Assembly: GCA_036557705.1 (NCBI GenBank) | Contig: DATBHB010000142.1 | Coordinates: forward strand, 1-64,000 | DNA: 64,000 bases | DNA from: VAZQ01 sp036557705 | Lineage (GTDB): Bacteria; Pseudomonadota; Alphaproteobacteria; Rhizobiales; Xanthobacteraceae | Direction of reading: 5' to 3' | In this document: piece after piece, positions 23,229 through 30,240 of the stretch | Numbering within the stretch: the stretch's first letter is position 1 | Layout of the letters: each line of letters begins with the position of its first letter | Translations under genes and position numbers: made by a program | The notes under the pieces: generated by a model | What the model was told of the DNA's origin: nothing | The model's database searches: none | What the model saw: the letters and a program-made list of their open reading frames with translations, nothing else

Positions 23229-23638
23229 AGTTCCTGCTCGATACCAACATCATCTCCGAAATCCGCAAGCGCGAGCGTGCCCATCCGAATGTTTCGCGAT
23301 GGGTGGCGCAAACGCCCGTAGAGGAGATCGGGACGAGTGTGATGGTGCTGGCCGAGATCCGCCGCGGCATTGAATTGAAACGGCGAAACGATCCAGATCA
23401 GGCGAAATCACTCGATCAATGGTTTGCGCTGATGCGGGCACGGCTTGGTGATCGAGTGTTGCCGATTGATGAGCCGATCGCGGAAGCTTGGGCGCGGCTC
23501 GGTGTTCCCGATCGCTTGCCGTTGATCGACGGACTCCTGGCCGCCAGCGCGAAGGTGCGCGGCCTTACGCTGGTTACCCGCAATGTCGCCGACATCCGCC
23601 GGACCGGCGTTGCCCTGCTCGATCCATTCTCTGCGTGA
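23225..23638 (+). CDS. vapC: VapC-family PIN-domain toxin ribonuclease
   Basis: A 137-residue PIN-domain ribonuclease starting at a GTG (MKFLLDTNIISE) that overlaps the antitoxin stop. Predicted metal-binding acids are D6, E44 (VLAEIRRG), D102 (LIDGLLAASA) and D123 (VTRNVADI), the complete PIN set. VapC proteins cut tRNA or rRNA when the antitoxin is degraded. Close relatives are FitB/StbB-like. The operon normally represses itself through the antitoxin-toxin complex. An upstream in-frame start at 23207 is unlikely because it lacks a ribosome site. Confidence 0.93.
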   Translation: MKFLLDTNIISEIRKRERAHPNVSRWVAQTPVEEIGTSVMVLAEIRRGIELKRRNDPDQAKSLDQWFALMRARLGDRVLPIDEPIAEAWARLGVPDRLPLIDGLLAASAKVRGLTLVTRNVADIRRTGVALLDPFSA

Positions 23639-23645
23639 CGGACTG

Positions 23646-23705
23646 GTGGTGTATTCCGCCGCGAGGGCGCAATTCGCTCGCAAGTGCTCGCTATTGGGCC
23701 CGACG
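23646..23705. repeat. Interspersed repeat, family P, copy 1
   Basis: GTATTCCGCCGCGAGGGCGC, then AATTCGCTCGCAAGTGCTCG, closely match 24501-24561. Inner inverted arms (GGGCGCAATTCG / CGCTATTGGGCCC) can pair. It lies just after vapC. Confidence 0.65.
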
Positions 23706-23794
23706 CGTCTGACGTCTTCCACCGGGGATAACAAGCGGCGCGACCCGGAGCGTTTGCGGCGTATACGAATGCTCGGTCAGCGATCGGCAGGCGG

Positions 23795-24325
23795 CTACTG
23801 GGGCGCGCTCGCATTCGCTATTGCTTGCTTCGCCTCCGCCTCGGTCATGGCGACGAAATCGATGGGACCGCCGCCGTCGTCGGTCATGGCGGAGGCAACC
23901 ACAAAGCCGGCAAGACCGGCGACGGCTGTCGCTCCGCTGACTTTGCCGACCTTCTCCTTCACTTTCGTCGCAAAATAGTAGGTGCGCCCAGGAGCCGCAG
24001 TGAAGTCGTATCGAGTGACGCCCGGCCAGTCCCACCACTCGGCCGAAAGCTGATGCCGTCCGGCCGGCCGATCCGCCGACGCGTAGCGCCCGGTCAGGAT
24101 CTCGCCCATGGGCTCGCCATCGAGTTTGATCGGCAGTCCTCGATCGCCCAATCCGAACATTCCTTTCTCGGGCCGCATCACGATGATCCGAGCCTGGCCC
24201 GAAGGCGGCTGACCGACGCTCGCGAGTGAAGCCATGGTCGGACCGCTCTGGCTCGCACATGCGAGCAGCGTCGCCGTCATCAATAATGCCGCGCCCAGGC
24301 GGCAGATGCTCCTCAACCTCGCCAT
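23795..24325 (-). CDS. DUF2846-like lipoprotein
   Basis: From the ATG at 24325 the protein (about 176 residues) has a basic n-region, a hydrophobic core and the lipobox LLAC, so it is probably an outer-membrane or periplasmic lipoprotein. The mature part (ARIIVMRPEKGMFGLG, RYDFTAAPGRTYYFATKV) matches the DUF2846 beta-sandwich type. A hydrophobic GATAVAGLAGFVVASAM segment and a short charged end (MTEAEAKQAIANA) follow. Function is unknown; relatives are linked to envelope stress. The frame extends 31 codons further upstream without a plausible start. A 35-base piece of this gene is found at 22818-22852. Confidence 0.75.
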   Translation of the reverse strand: MARLRSICRLGAALLMTATLLACASQSGPTMASLASVGQPPSGQARIIVMRPEKGMFGLGDRGLPIKLDGEPMGEILTGRYASADRPAGRHQLSAEWWDWPGVTRYDFTAAPGRTYYFATKVKEKVGKVSGATAVAGLAGFVVASAMTDDGGGPIDFVAMTEAEAKQAIANASAPQ

Positions 24326-24454
24326 ACGAGCCAATCTCCCCCGCCGCCCGATTGTCACGTCCCTTGTAGCATTCGCGGGTCGTTGCTGGCTGTGATTTCG
24401 GAACAACAGTTCCAGCAATTAAAACAACAAACAATAGCGGTTATTTCGAGGGCG

Positions 24455-24491
24455 AGTACGCGCCTTTGCCATACCCTACGGACGCAGTAAG
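24455..24491. repeat. Family R remnant (right end only)
   Basis: GCGCCTTTGCCATACCCTACG is present as GCGCCTTTGCC then ATACCCTACG, followed by GACGCAGTAAGG. This is the right core end and right outer arm of family R without its left half. Confidence 0.6.
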
Positions 24492-24500
24492 GATAGCAGA

Positions 24501-24561
24501 TGGTCGCGTATTCCGCCGCGCGGCGCAATACGCTCGCAAGCGCTCGCTATTGCGCCCTACG
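24501..24561. repeat. Interspersed repeat, family P, copy 2
   Basis: GTATTCCGCCGCGCGGCGC, then AATACGCTCGCAAGCGCTCG and CTATTGCGCCCTACG. It pairs with itself (GGCGCAATA / TATTGCGCC) and lies between a family R remnant and family R copy 2. Confidence 0.7.
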
Positions 24562-24600
24562 GCCTAACTGTTACTTCGCGGCGAGTAAGCTCCACTAACA

Positions 24601-24746
24601 TTACTGCGTCAGAAACATCGTAGGGTGGGCAACGGCACCTTCTCCGATGCCGACCGCGTGGGCAAAATCGCGCCGGGCGCCGTTGCCCACGCTGTCAGGC
24701 GGTGCCACGCGATTTTGCCCACCCTACGGAAGTTATGATGCAGTAG
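24601..24746. repeat. Family R palindromic repeat, copy 2
   Basis: Outer arms TTACTGCGTCA (24601) and TGATGCAGTAG enclose the core GTAGGGTGGGCAACGGC at 24620 and the inverted end TTGCCCACCCTACG at 24728. Bases 24747-24895 then hold AT-rich sequence with no gene, probably the promoter region of the next gene. Confidence 0.85.
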
Positions 24747-24895
24747 AACTAACTACACGTACATAACACCAAATTTAATCAGTGAAACTGACCAGGCGAT
24801 TTTTGCTATAGTATCATATTACCACCAGCGACACATCTTAGACACTATTCTGCCCGACCAAAGGCAGTGGTAGTTGCGTGTTGAGTGGAGGTGTC

Positions 24896-25639
24896 ATGCG
24901 TAGCTTTTTGGCGTCGCGTAACCGTCGGGCTGACGATCGTATTCCGGTGCCGGCGGAGGAGCTTAGAGGCGACCACATTTCAATCCTGGGATTCGCCACC
25001 GGAGTGACTATCGCGCTGCTTGCGTTTTGCGCCTCCGGCGATGCCCAGGTGAACGGCATGCCGAACAGCCCCGGCCCTGGCGCGCACCGCGCCGTGACTG
25101 CTGCCCCGGCGCAGCGCGCCCAGGTCGTCGGCACGGCGCAACGGCCCAAGATCAGAATCACGGCGCAGCGCATCGAGGCCAGAGCCCCGGCGCAGCACGC
25201 CCAAAGCAGTCCTGCCGCCCAGCACGAGCGGGCCAACGCCGCTCGCCAGCACGCTCAGAGCGCCGCCAGCGAGCGCGCTCACAGCGCTGCCAGCGAACGT
25301 GCTCAGAGCAAGCCGGTGTCGGCCCCCACCGTCGGCTCGCATACGGCCGCGAAGCCGGCCAAGGAGGCGCAACCGAAAACCGCAGCGGCCGCTGCTGCGA
25401 CAGCGAAAGCCGCGATGCCCGTTCCGGCTGCGGAACTGCTTGCGCCTCCGTCGCAACCGAACTGCGCGTTCGATTCAACTCGAACGGACGCCGACGATCG
25501 GCAGAAGCTCGATTATGAGCGGCAGTGTTATCGCCACGCCGAGATGATCATCCGCGATCGTCTGGAGCGGCTGCAAGGCGACGTCGAGCAAATGATCAAG
25601 GCGGCCAAGAGTACAGAGCGGGTGTCGGCCAATCGCTAG
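24896..25639 (+). CDS. Exported Ala/Gln-rich protein, paralogue A
   Basis: About 247 residues from the ATG at 24896 (ribosome site GTGGAGG). A basic start (MRSFLASRNRR) and a hydrophobic stretch near residues 33-48 (ILGFATGVTIALLAFCASG) suggest export or a membrane anchor, possibly with Cys acylation. The middle is Ala/Gln/His-rich with an imperfect QHAQSAASERAHSAASERAQ repeat. The C-terminal ~70 residues are conserved with the product at 26318-26779: PxCxF, then DDRQKLDYERQCYRHAE and RLERLQGDVEQMIKAAKS. I do not recognise the family. The shared end and matching start (GTGTCATGCG context) indicate a gene duplication. Confidence 0.75.
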   Translation: MRSFLASRNRRADDRIPVPAEELRGDHISILGFATGVTIALLAFCASGDAQVNGMPNSPGPGAHRAVTAAPAQRAQVVGTAQRPKIRITAQRIEARAPAQHAQSSPAAQHERANAARQHAQSAASERAHSAASERAQSKPVSAPTVGSHTAAKPAKEAQPKTAAAAAATAKAAMPVPAAELLAPPSQPNCAFDSTRTDADDRQKLDYERQCYRHAEMIIRDRLERLQGDVEQMIKAAKSTERVSANR

Positions 25640-25664
25640 GACAGATCTCCTTGCGTGGCGCAGC

Positions 25665-26174
25665 ATGAAGACGGCGGTGGTCGTCGGAAATCCGAAGCCC
25701 AAGTCGCGGACGCTGGAAGCGGGACTGCTCGTCGCGCGCAAGCTGACCGGAGCCGAGCCCGATCTGATCGTCGATCTCGTCGATTTCGGGCCGGCGCTGC
25801 TGGAATGGGGCAATGCCGCGATCACGCGCTCGATCGAGACCGTGCGCGGGATGAACGTCGTGGTGTTCGCCAGTCCCACGTTCAAGGCGACCTATACGGG
25901 GCTCCTGAAACTGTATCTCGATCAGATTCCGGGCGACGGCCTTGCAGGTGTGACCTGTTTTCCGGTGATGCTCGGAGCCGGTCCGGCGCACGCCCTGGCG
26001 CCCGACCTCCTGCTCAAGCCCGTGCTCGTCGAACTCGGCGCGATCTGTCCGGCGGTGGGGCTCTACCTCATCGACAAGACATTCCAGGAGGACGCCAGGC
26101 TCGATGCCTGGGTGGCGCGGGCAAAGCCGCTGCTGCCGGCGCGTTCATCTCTCCCCGCAAGCGGGGAGAGATAG
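25665..26174 (+). CDS. NAD(P)H-dependent FMN reductase / flavodoxin-fold oxidoreductase
   Basis: A 169-residue flavodoxin-like protein. The N-terminal VVVGNPKPKSRT is the FMN phosphate loop of the SsuE/MsuE type, and ASPTFKATYTGLLKLYLD is the second FMN contact typical of NAD(P)H:FMN reductases. Such enzymes supply reduced flavin to partner monooxygenases in the cytosol; none is adjacent. The last ~8 residues (SLPASGER) are encoded by a palindromic repeat at 26149-26172, so the natural end was probably just before and the stop now comes from the repeat edge. It lies between two paralogous exported proteins. Confidence 0.85.
   Translation: MKTAVVVGNPKPKSRTLEAGLLVARKLTGAEPDLIVDLVDFGPALLEWGNAAITRSIETVRGMNVVVFASPTFKATYTGLLKLYLDQIPGDGLAGVTCFPVMLGAGPAHALAPDLLLKPVLVELGAICPAVGLYLIDKTFQEDARLDAWVARAKPLLPARSSLPASGER
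26149..26172. repeat. Short palindrome forming the 3' end of the FMN reductase gene
   Basis: TCTCTCCCCGCAAGCGGGGA plus GAGA is a near-perfect hairpin. It is read in frame for the last residues of the flavin reductase and the TAG stop follows at once. It may also serve as a transcript end, although no T-tract follows. Confidence 0.7.
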
Positions 26175-26317
26175 CGCTTGCAGCCCGCGAGTCGTGTTTC
26201 AATTCATCGGGACCAGCTCGTAAGTCGTTCGAGGCCATTTATCGGACACGTTTGTGTATTATCGATCTTCGCGCGATGGGAATGTGAGCTGCGTATCGTG
26301 AGTTGGGTAAGGGTGTC

Positions 26318-26779
26318 ATGCGTAATTTCACCAGGTTGCGCAGCAGCACTTCGCGGTACTCCGGCATTGCTCGCCTGAGACGCTGCAAGCATCCGCCGGC
26401 CTGGGCCATGACCGCAGCACTGTGCGCCGTTGCGGTTGCGGGTTGTGCGCCCGCCTACACCAAGACCAGCATCGCGGTCCCTACTGACAGGCATACCGCC
26501 GTCAAACAGCACAAAGAAAAGATTCAGGTAAGAAGGGTCGCCCCGTCCGCAACCGCGGCCCCGGTCAAGATGGCAGTACCGCTTCCGCGTCTGGATTTGC
26601 TCAATCCCGTACAAGAGCCGCACTGCGAATTTCCGGCAACGGAAACTGCGGATGAACGGCAAAAGCTCGACTATGAGCGCCAGTGCTACCGCCAAGCCGA
26701 AATCATCGCACGCACACGCCTGCAGCTGTTGCAAACTTCAATCGAGAAAACGGTCAAGGCGATCAAGAGCGCCGATTAG
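26318..26779 (+). CDS. Lipoprotein, paralogue B of the 24896 gene
   Basis: A 153-residue protein from the ATG at 26318 (GTAAGGGTGTC upstream); a GTG at 26303 is less likely. A long basic n-region, a hydrophobic core (MTAALCAVAVAG) and the lipobox AVAGC mark it as a lipoprotein. The C-terminal part shares with paralogue A the motif ADERQKLDYERQCYRQAE followed by RLQLLQTSIEKTVKAIKS, likely a helical, coiled-coil-prone domain. The Ala/Gln-rich middle of paralogue A is missing here. Function unknown; probably an envelope structural or sensing protein. Confidence 0.75.
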   Translation: MRNFTRLRSSTSRYSGIARLRRCKHPPAWAMTAALCAVAVAGCAPAYTKTSIAVPTDRHTAVKQHKEKIQVRRVAPSATAAPVKMAVPLPRLDLLNPVQEPHCEFPATETADERQKLDYERQCYRQAEIIARTRLQLLQTSIEKTVKAIKSAD

Positions 26780-26781
26780 CC

Positions 26782-26924
26782 TTACTTTGTCATACGGTTG
26801 CGCAGGGTGTGCAACGGCGCGGCACGAACCGACCGCGTGCGCAAAATCGCCATCGCGCCGTTGCGCACGCGGTCGGACCTCGACACGCGATTTTGCACAC
26901 CCTACGAAGTTTATGACCCAGTAA
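26782..26924. repeat. Family R palindromic repeat, copy 3
   Basis: Outer arms TTACTTTGTCA and TGACCCAGTAA enclose GCAGGGTGTGCAACGGCGC (26802) and the inverted end TTGCACACCCTACG (26906). Changes in one arm (GGGTGTGCAA) are matched in the other (TTGCACACCC), unlike the GTGGGCAA of other copies. Confidence 0.85.
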
Positions 26925-26966
26925 GTTAGGGACCCCGCCGCGCTGGCGCGGCGGGAAGCAGGCCGG

Positions 26967-27515
26967 ATGGCGCATCCATTCTACACGATCGGCCATTCCA
27001 CCCGCTCGATAGAGGAATTCGTCGATCTCCTGAGCGGCGCAACGGTTGGCCTCGTTGTCGACGTCCGTACCGTTCCCCGATCGCGCACCAATCCGCAATA
27101 TAACCGCGATGTTCTCCCGGCAACTCTTGCCGCATGCGGCATCGGATACGAGCATATCGCCGACCTCGGCGGGTTGCGCGGACGCAGCGCGCAAACGCCG
27201 GCGGCGGTGAACGCGTTCTGGCGCAACCAGAGCTTTCACAATTATGCCGATTACGCGATGACGCCTGCGTTCCGCGCCGGCCTTGCGCTATTGCGTGAAC
27301 TGGGACATGCAACGCCGTGCGCGATCATGTGCGCCGAAGCGATGTGGTGGCAATGCCACCGGCGGATCATCGCCGATTACCTGATCGCCGGCGGGGAAAC
27401 CGTCTTCCATATTCTCGGGGAAAATCAGGTCGTGGAAGCGCATATCACGCGCGAGGCGAGGCGCGCCGCAGACGGCGCTCTGACCTATCCGGCTGACGAT
27501 GACCGCGACCGGTAG
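26967..27515 (+). CDS. DUF488 family protein
   Basis: A 182-residue protein with the DUF488 hallmarks: YTIGHSTRSIEEFVDLL at the start, DVRTVPRSRTNPQY, and later AIMCAEAMWWQCHRRIIADY with its Cys-Ala-Glu and Cys-His-Arg motifs. The family is widespread, of unknown biochemical activity, and sometimes linked to DNA or nucleic-acid metabolism. The catalytic-looking Cys/His residues are intact. It is flanked on both sides by family R repeats and probably transcribed alone. Confidence 0.92.
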   Translation: MAHPFYTIGHSTRSIEEFVDLLSGATVGLVVDVRTVPRSRTNPQYNRDVLPATLAACGIGYEHIADLGGLRGRSAQTPAAVNAFWRNQSFHNYADYAMTPAFRAGLALLRELGHATPCAIMCAEAMWWQCHRRIIADYLIAGGETVFHILGENQVVEAHITREARRAADGALTYPADDDRDR

Positions 27516-27527
27516 GGCGGGTTAGTC

Positions 27528-27698
27528 TTACTGCGTCAGGAAACTTCTGTAGGGTGGGCAAAGGCGCGGTCCACGAGCCTGAGCCGCGCCACACTCATAA
27601 ACGAGCGCCGTGCCCACGCGCGAACGTCCGCGTGGGCACGGCGCACGCGCTGAAGCGCGTTGCGCCTTTGCCCACCCTACGCAGCTTTGACGCAGTAA
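27528..27698. repeat. Family R palindromic repeat, copy 4 (best preserved)
   Basis: Outer arms TTACTGCGTCA (27528-27538) and TGACGCAGTAA (27688-27698) are exact inverted copies. The core runs from GTAGGGTGGGCAAAGGCGC at 27549 to CCCACCCTACG at 27681. A central hairpin GCCGTGCCCACGCG / CGCGTGGGCACGGC is the loop that is split in copy 6. Bases 27699-27867 hold no recognisable gene. Confidence 0.9.
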
Positions 27699-27867
27699 AG
27701 TTAGGCGAGGGGTTGCCGCGTCAACGCGCCGCAGCGAAGGCTGCATGCCGGACTGTTTTGGGGCGAGCCGTTCGGCGGTTACATTCGCCTCAACCGCTGC
27801 CGAGCCTTCGGCCAGGAACTTCGCCGGCGGCAAGCGGTTGTGACGTGACCCGAGCCTGGAGGTTGGT

Positions 27868-28296
27868 ATGGATGCGAAGATGGCCGCTCACCCGGTTGAG
27901 GCCCCCGAAGATGCGGGCCGGACGATGGCCGACATCGCCAACCTCTACCTCGGAGGGTTTCTCAGCATGTCGCCAACCATGCTGGGCTTCGAATCGGGGC
28001 CGGAGAACGTGAACGCGCATCTCGTCGGCGTGGCGATCATCGGTCTCGCGATGGCTGCCATTTATGCCCACCTCGACCTCGAAGAATGGTTGAACCTCGC
28101 GCTGGGCCTCTGGGTCATTGTCTCCCCCTGGGTGCTTCATTTCGATTCGGGATTGGCCAGGGACGTCCACGTGATTGTCGGCATTCTCGTTACAGCTCTT
28201 GCCACAGCCGAACTTTGGATCACGCATCGCTCGTCGCGGCGGCAGGAGCAGCATACGGCTGTCGTAGAGCGGATTAGCGCGCACCCGAGGTCGTAA
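27868..28296 (+). CDS. SPW-repeat membrane protein
   Basis: A 142-residue inner-membrane protein with about four hydrophobic segments. The SPW signature LNLALGLWVIVSPWVLHF is clear in the second half; the first half has a degenerate version (LYLGGFLSMSPTMLGF). The start follows GGAGGTTGGT. SPW proteins are small membrane proteins of unknown function in bacteria and archaea. The C-terminal ~30 residues are hydrophilic. It converges with the FkbM gene 10 bases away. Confidence 0.88.
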   Translation: MDAKMAAHPVEAPEDAGRTMADIANLYLGGFLSMSPTMLGFESGPENVNAHLVGVAIIGLAMAAIYAHLDLEEWLNLALGLWVIVSPWVLHFDSGLARDVHVIVGILVTALATAELWITHRSSRRQEQHTAVVERISAHPRS

Positions 28297-28306
28297 AAAC
28301 CGCTTC

Positions 28307-29227
28307 TCATCCCAACTGCCCGCCGTCGTAACCGCAGGCGATGCGGCCCAGTTGCGCGCGGAATTCGTCGCTGTCGAGTGCCGCGCGAGTAAATTCGGCG
28401 GAGGTTTGCGCGTCCCGCCCGCGTTCGAGAATATCGGCGAGCAGATCGGGATCGAGATAGGGGAGGATCGACCAGAAGCCGCGGGCGAGAATCGCGGTCA
28501 GCGCATGATCCGGGTGTTGCGGATTCTCCGGCGCGCGGCCGATTTCGTACATGTGGCGAACGTCATGCCACGGCGCCCGTTCGGCAGGAAGCCGGGCCGC
28601 GACGTCCGCCGCTTCCTCGGCCACGTAAAACCGATTGAGCGTATCGAACAGAGCGAAGCGGTAGCCATTCGACAGCAGGATCGATTCCCATTCTTCCCAG
28701 GCGGGCTCGCCTGATCCGGGCGCCACCGCCTCGACGACGACCACTTTCGGACGATAACGGCGCCAATCGCCGCCCGCGAGAACGTCCGCCTCTGCGCCTT
28801 CGACGTCTATCTTGAGGAAGTCGATCGCCGTGACCCGATGCTCCTCGCAGAGCCGGGCAAGTGTAACCGTCGGCAGGCGAACCGTGTGATAGTGCGCGCC
28901 GTGGACCGTCGCGGCGCGGGCATATTTTTCGACCGTGGTGGAGAGGCCGTGGAAGCGATCGAACATGTGAAATTCGGTCTCTCCGCAGCGGCTTCCTACG
29001 AGACCGCAAACGCGAATGTCGCGCCGCCGCAGCTGCGCATAGAGGTCGACGAGATTGCGCTGGGGCTCGACGATGATGCCTTGCCAGCCGCGTTCGTAGA
29101 ACCAGAACGAAACGTTATCCGCGATCGGGTGGCCGGCTCCGATATCGATGTAGAAGCCGGTGCGCTGCCCCGCGAAGGCAAGCGACAGATGATAGTCTTC
29201 CATGTTCTGGGTGTAGGAGAGATCCAT
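28307..29227 (-). CDS. FkbM-family methyltransferase
   Basis: A 306-residue protein with the FkbM core: the SAM-binding YIDIGAGHP segment near residue 27, IIVEPQRNLVDLYAQLRRR, and TAIDFLKIDVEGAEADVLAG with the characteristic Lys-Ile-Asp-x-Glu-Gly. These enzymes O-methylate sugars or polyketides. The C-terminal ~80 residues resemble a helical add-on seen in glycan-related relatives. No glycosyltransferases are next to it. It is transcribed away from the nucleotidyltransferase with only 23 bases between starts, so the two share an overlapping promoter region. Confidence 0.9.
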   Translation of the reverse strand: MDLSYTQNMEDYHLSLAFAGQRTGFYIDIGAGHPIADNVSFWFYERGWQGIIVEPQRNLVDLYAQLRRRDIRVCGLVGSRCGETEFHMFDRFHGLSTTVEKYARAATVHGAHYHTVRLPTVTLARLCEEHRVTAIDFLKIDVEGAEADVLAGGDWRRYRPKVVVVEAVAPGSGEPAWEEWESILLSNGYRFALFDTLNRFYVAEEAADVAARLPAERAPWHDVRHMYEIGRAPENPQHPDHALTAILARGFWSILPYLDPDLLADILERGRDAQTSAEFTRAALDSDEFRAQLGRIACGYDGGQLG

Positions 29228-29250
29228 GCAGCTGACCCTTCGGCGCTCCG

Positions 29251-29979
29251 ATGTCCGTTCCTCCCGATGAGCTTGCTGCGATCTCGGCTCGCGAATTCGC
29301 GCGTGCGGTCTCCGCGCGCTGGGCGGCCGTGCTCGACCAGGAATTGATGGGAATTTATCTCATCGGCAGTCTGGCGCACGGCGGATTTAGCCGCCGCTAC
29401 AGCGACATCGATGTCGCGGTGATCACCAGAAGCGGGCTTTCCCCCGCAGCCCTGGAAGGACTTTACGCTGAGGCGGGCAGGATCTCGGATGCGCTTGGAC
29501 CGAAAGTATCGATTTTCTGGACCGACAGCGGCTTTTCGGTCGGCCGATTTCCGCCGCTCGACCGCGTCGATTACCTCGATCACGGCGTCACGCTCGTCGA
29601 GCGGGCGCGCGTCGCGCCGCAGCGGCCCACCCTGGAGGAGGTTCGCCGCTACCTCGCCGGCGCGCCATTCACCAACTGGGCAGCCTTCTGCGAGCGATTT
29701 GCCGCAAGCGATGCGCTCGATCCGAAGGACCGCAAGTCCTACTTGCGCGCCCTCCTCTATCCGGCCCGCTTCGTCATGAGCTGGATCACGGGCAGGATGG
29801 CTTCGAACGACGAGGCGGTGGCCTGTCTCGTCGAGCAGGCGCCAAAAGGCCTTAACTTGGCGTCTGTCCGCCAAGCGCTCGCATGCCGGCAAGCCGCGGC
29901 CGATCCCGATCCCCTGTTTGCGGCGAGACAATCCCTGCCGGGCCAAGTCGCGGCCTGCGCGGCGCTGACGCACCTGTAG
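29251..29979 (+). CDS. MNT/Pol-beta-type nucleotidyltransferase
   Basis: A 242-residue protein with the nucleotidyltransferase motif GSLAHGGFSRRYSDIDVAV: G39-S40 followed by the metal acids D52 and D54. The C-terminal part is helical, with a conserved-looking KSYLRALLYPARFVMSW segment like that of aminoglycoside adenylyltransferase relatives. The substrate is unknown. The stop codon TAG is made by the first bases of the repeat GTAGCCCGG that follows. Confidence 0.82.
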   Translation: MSVPPDELAAISAREFARAVSARWAAVLDQELMGIYLIGSLAHGGFSRRYSDIDVAVITRSGLSPAALEGLYAEAGRISDALGPKVSIFWTDSGFSVGRFPPLDRVDYLDHGVTLVERARVAPQRPTLEEVRRYLAGAPFTNWAAFCERFAASDALDPKDRKSYLRALLYPARFVMSWITGRMASNDEAVACLVEQAPKGLNLASVRQALACRQAAADPDPLFAARQSLPGQVAACAALTHL

Positions 29980-30040
29980 CCCGGATTGCGCGAGCTGACG
30001 CCGGCGATCCTTTGGCTCGTTCTATGATGGCGCAATCCGG
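29976..30040. repeat. 65-bp repeat, family S, copy 1
   Basis: GTAGCCCGGATTGCGCGAGC leads into the inverted GCGCAATCCGG. It is identical over 65 bases to 30110-30174. A third, shorter relative (GGATTTGCGCTTGCC to CAATCCGGGCTAC, about 30050-30093) lies between. Confidence 0.9.
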
Positions 30041-30109
30041 GTCCCTACCCCGGATTTGCGCTTGCCCTGTAGGCAAGCTCCAATCCGGGCTACAGTCGTT
30101 GATGCTCGC

Positions 30110-30180
30110 GTAGCCCGGATTGCGCGAGCTGACGCCGGCGATCCTTTGGCTCGTTCTATGATGGCGCAATCCGGGCTACG
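30110..30180. repeat. 65-bp repeat, family S, copy 2
   Basis: The same sequence as copy 1, with the complete right arm CAATCCGGGCTACG. Lack of any difference between copies indicates recent duplication or gene conversion. Confidence 0.9.
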
Positions 30181-30240
30181 GGATTCGCCCTGTTCTTGCC
30201 GCTATGCGGCATCACAGAATCCGAAGGCGGCAGCGGGCGG

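Noticed and set aside
26150..26290. Upstream reading frames between the FMN reductase and paralogue B as a separate gene
   Set aside because: No ribosome site and the product is unrelated to anything; the ATG at 26318 explains the coding region.
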